Shown here piece by piece: positions 63,550 to 64,000 of a stretch of 64,000 bases of DNA; position 1 is the stretch's first letter; the number at the start of each line of letters is the position of its first letter. A program made the position numbers and the translations under genes. Under the pieces are notes generated by a model, which was given only the letters and a program-made list of their open reading frames with translations, had not been told where the DNA came from and did not search any database. This DNA comes from Opitutales bacterium. Its GTDB lineage: Bacteria > Verrucomicrobiota > Verrucomicrobiia > Opitutales > Coraliomargaritaceae. The stretch is taken from NCBI GenBank assembly GCA_018607135.1, contig JABBCA010000105.1:84785-148784 (forward strand), in the 5' to 3' direction.

Positions 63550-64000
63550 TTAACTTGGGATGAAATACCCGACTATGCAAGCAGGACTGCGAACTGCGAT
63601 TTGTATGTGTGACTTTAGTCTGATGTCAGAGCCCTCATAAACTTCGTCATCTTTCTGGAAGACTCCGCGCACTGAATCAAAATTTGTCCCTGAATCTTCC
63701 AACATCTGTAATGTCCAGTTGATCACAGCACAGTCTCTGTGTCTTAAAATCCTGTCCTGAGAAGTGAGGTCTTTGGGGTTCCGATTAACTGGGACCTTTT
63801 CTTTAACTGCTTCTTTGGCTTGAACGAATTTAGGCCAGGCTTTTTGAAGTGTCTCGGTGTATCGAGTATCCAATAGGTCAAAGCATTGGCCTAAGTTTAG
63901 TATTGCGCCTATGACGGCAGGGGTAGTGACCTGACCTCTCTTTTTTGGTTCTTCGCTATTTTTAGTGGATCAATCCAAAAATAAAAATGGCAATGACTGC
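63550..64000 (-). pseudogene. putative ART-like toxin gene, frameshifted and cut by the window edge
   Basis: One frame gives FYFWIDPLKIAKNQK up to a run of six A's near 63930; the continuation in another frame gives RGQVTTPAVIGAILNLGQCF, then TRYTETLQKAWPKF and SVRGVFQKDDEVYEGSDI, GYFIPS. Inserting one A joins them into one protein of a family I recall as an uncharacterised ADP-ribosyltransferase-like (YFW...PAVIGA) group. The 5' end lies beyond the window. Confidence 0.55.

Overview
The window looks like a chromosomal segment of a Gram-negative bacterium of the Verrucomicrobiota, most likely class Opitutae (Puniceicoccales/Coraliomargarita-like). Supporting signs are an outer-membrane assembly and LPS set (BamA, OmpH/Skp, LpxD, an LptF/LptG permease), a catabolic cluster of Tat-exported Gfo/Idh/MocA oxidoreductases with ThuA and DUF1080 proteins that is typical of the PVC group, and many short interspersed repeats between genes. 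The taxonomic call is inference from gene content; there is no rRNA in the window.

Layout. 0-5.4 kb: a translationally coupled signalling cassette (methyltransferase fragment, membrane histidine kinase, GAF/pseudo-receiver protein, receiver-kinase hybrid), then panD. 5.8-13.6 kb: a metal or cobalamin uptake locus. A canonical-looking Fur box precedes a BtuB-like TonB receptor, followed by a Fur-family regulator, a convergent FecCD-type ABC transporter (ATPase, permease, binding protein) and a PduO-like protein; this operon is interrupted by repeat elements. 13.9-18.8 kb: a secreted protein, a zinc-ribbon potassium channel, an LptF/G permease and pabB-pabC. 19-28 kb: a PAS-AraC regulator, MFS transporter, ankyrin protein, two Gfo/Idh/MocA oxidoreductases, TatA, ThuA and two DUF1080 proteins, probably a 3-keto-glycoside pathway. 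28.2 kb: tRNA-Ser(GCT) with a strong terminator.

28.6-45 kb is largely core: an RNA methyltransferase, tdk, LysM protein, parB, EVE protein, SGNH hydrolase, cNMP-binding kinase with a 47-residue membrane microprotein, nspC, then rplY-pth-rpsF-ssb-rplI-dnaB, bamA-ompH-lpxD-prs. 45-50.4 kb holds a glycosyltransferase, an AAA+/TPR pair and a MEKHLA protein.

50.4-64 kb is an accessory and defence region. It contains a frameshifted nucleotidyltransferase module, an AbiEii-type toxin pair, an orphan HigA, an HpaII-like restriction-modification system, a membrane Mrr-type nuclease next to an SBD-HNH (phosphorothioate-sensing type) nuclease, a Fic-MerR fusion, and a frameshifted gene with a small partner at the right edge. 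Three fragments of a histone-deacetylase-family gene bracket the Mrr/HNH/Fic block, with an 18-bp direct repeat at its two sides, so the block may be an insertion. At least six families of short interspersed repeats, several of them hairpin-forming, fill the gaps here and punctuate the uptake operon. Three suspected frameshifts lie in this region, two of them at homopolymers, so either decay or base-calling error should be considered.
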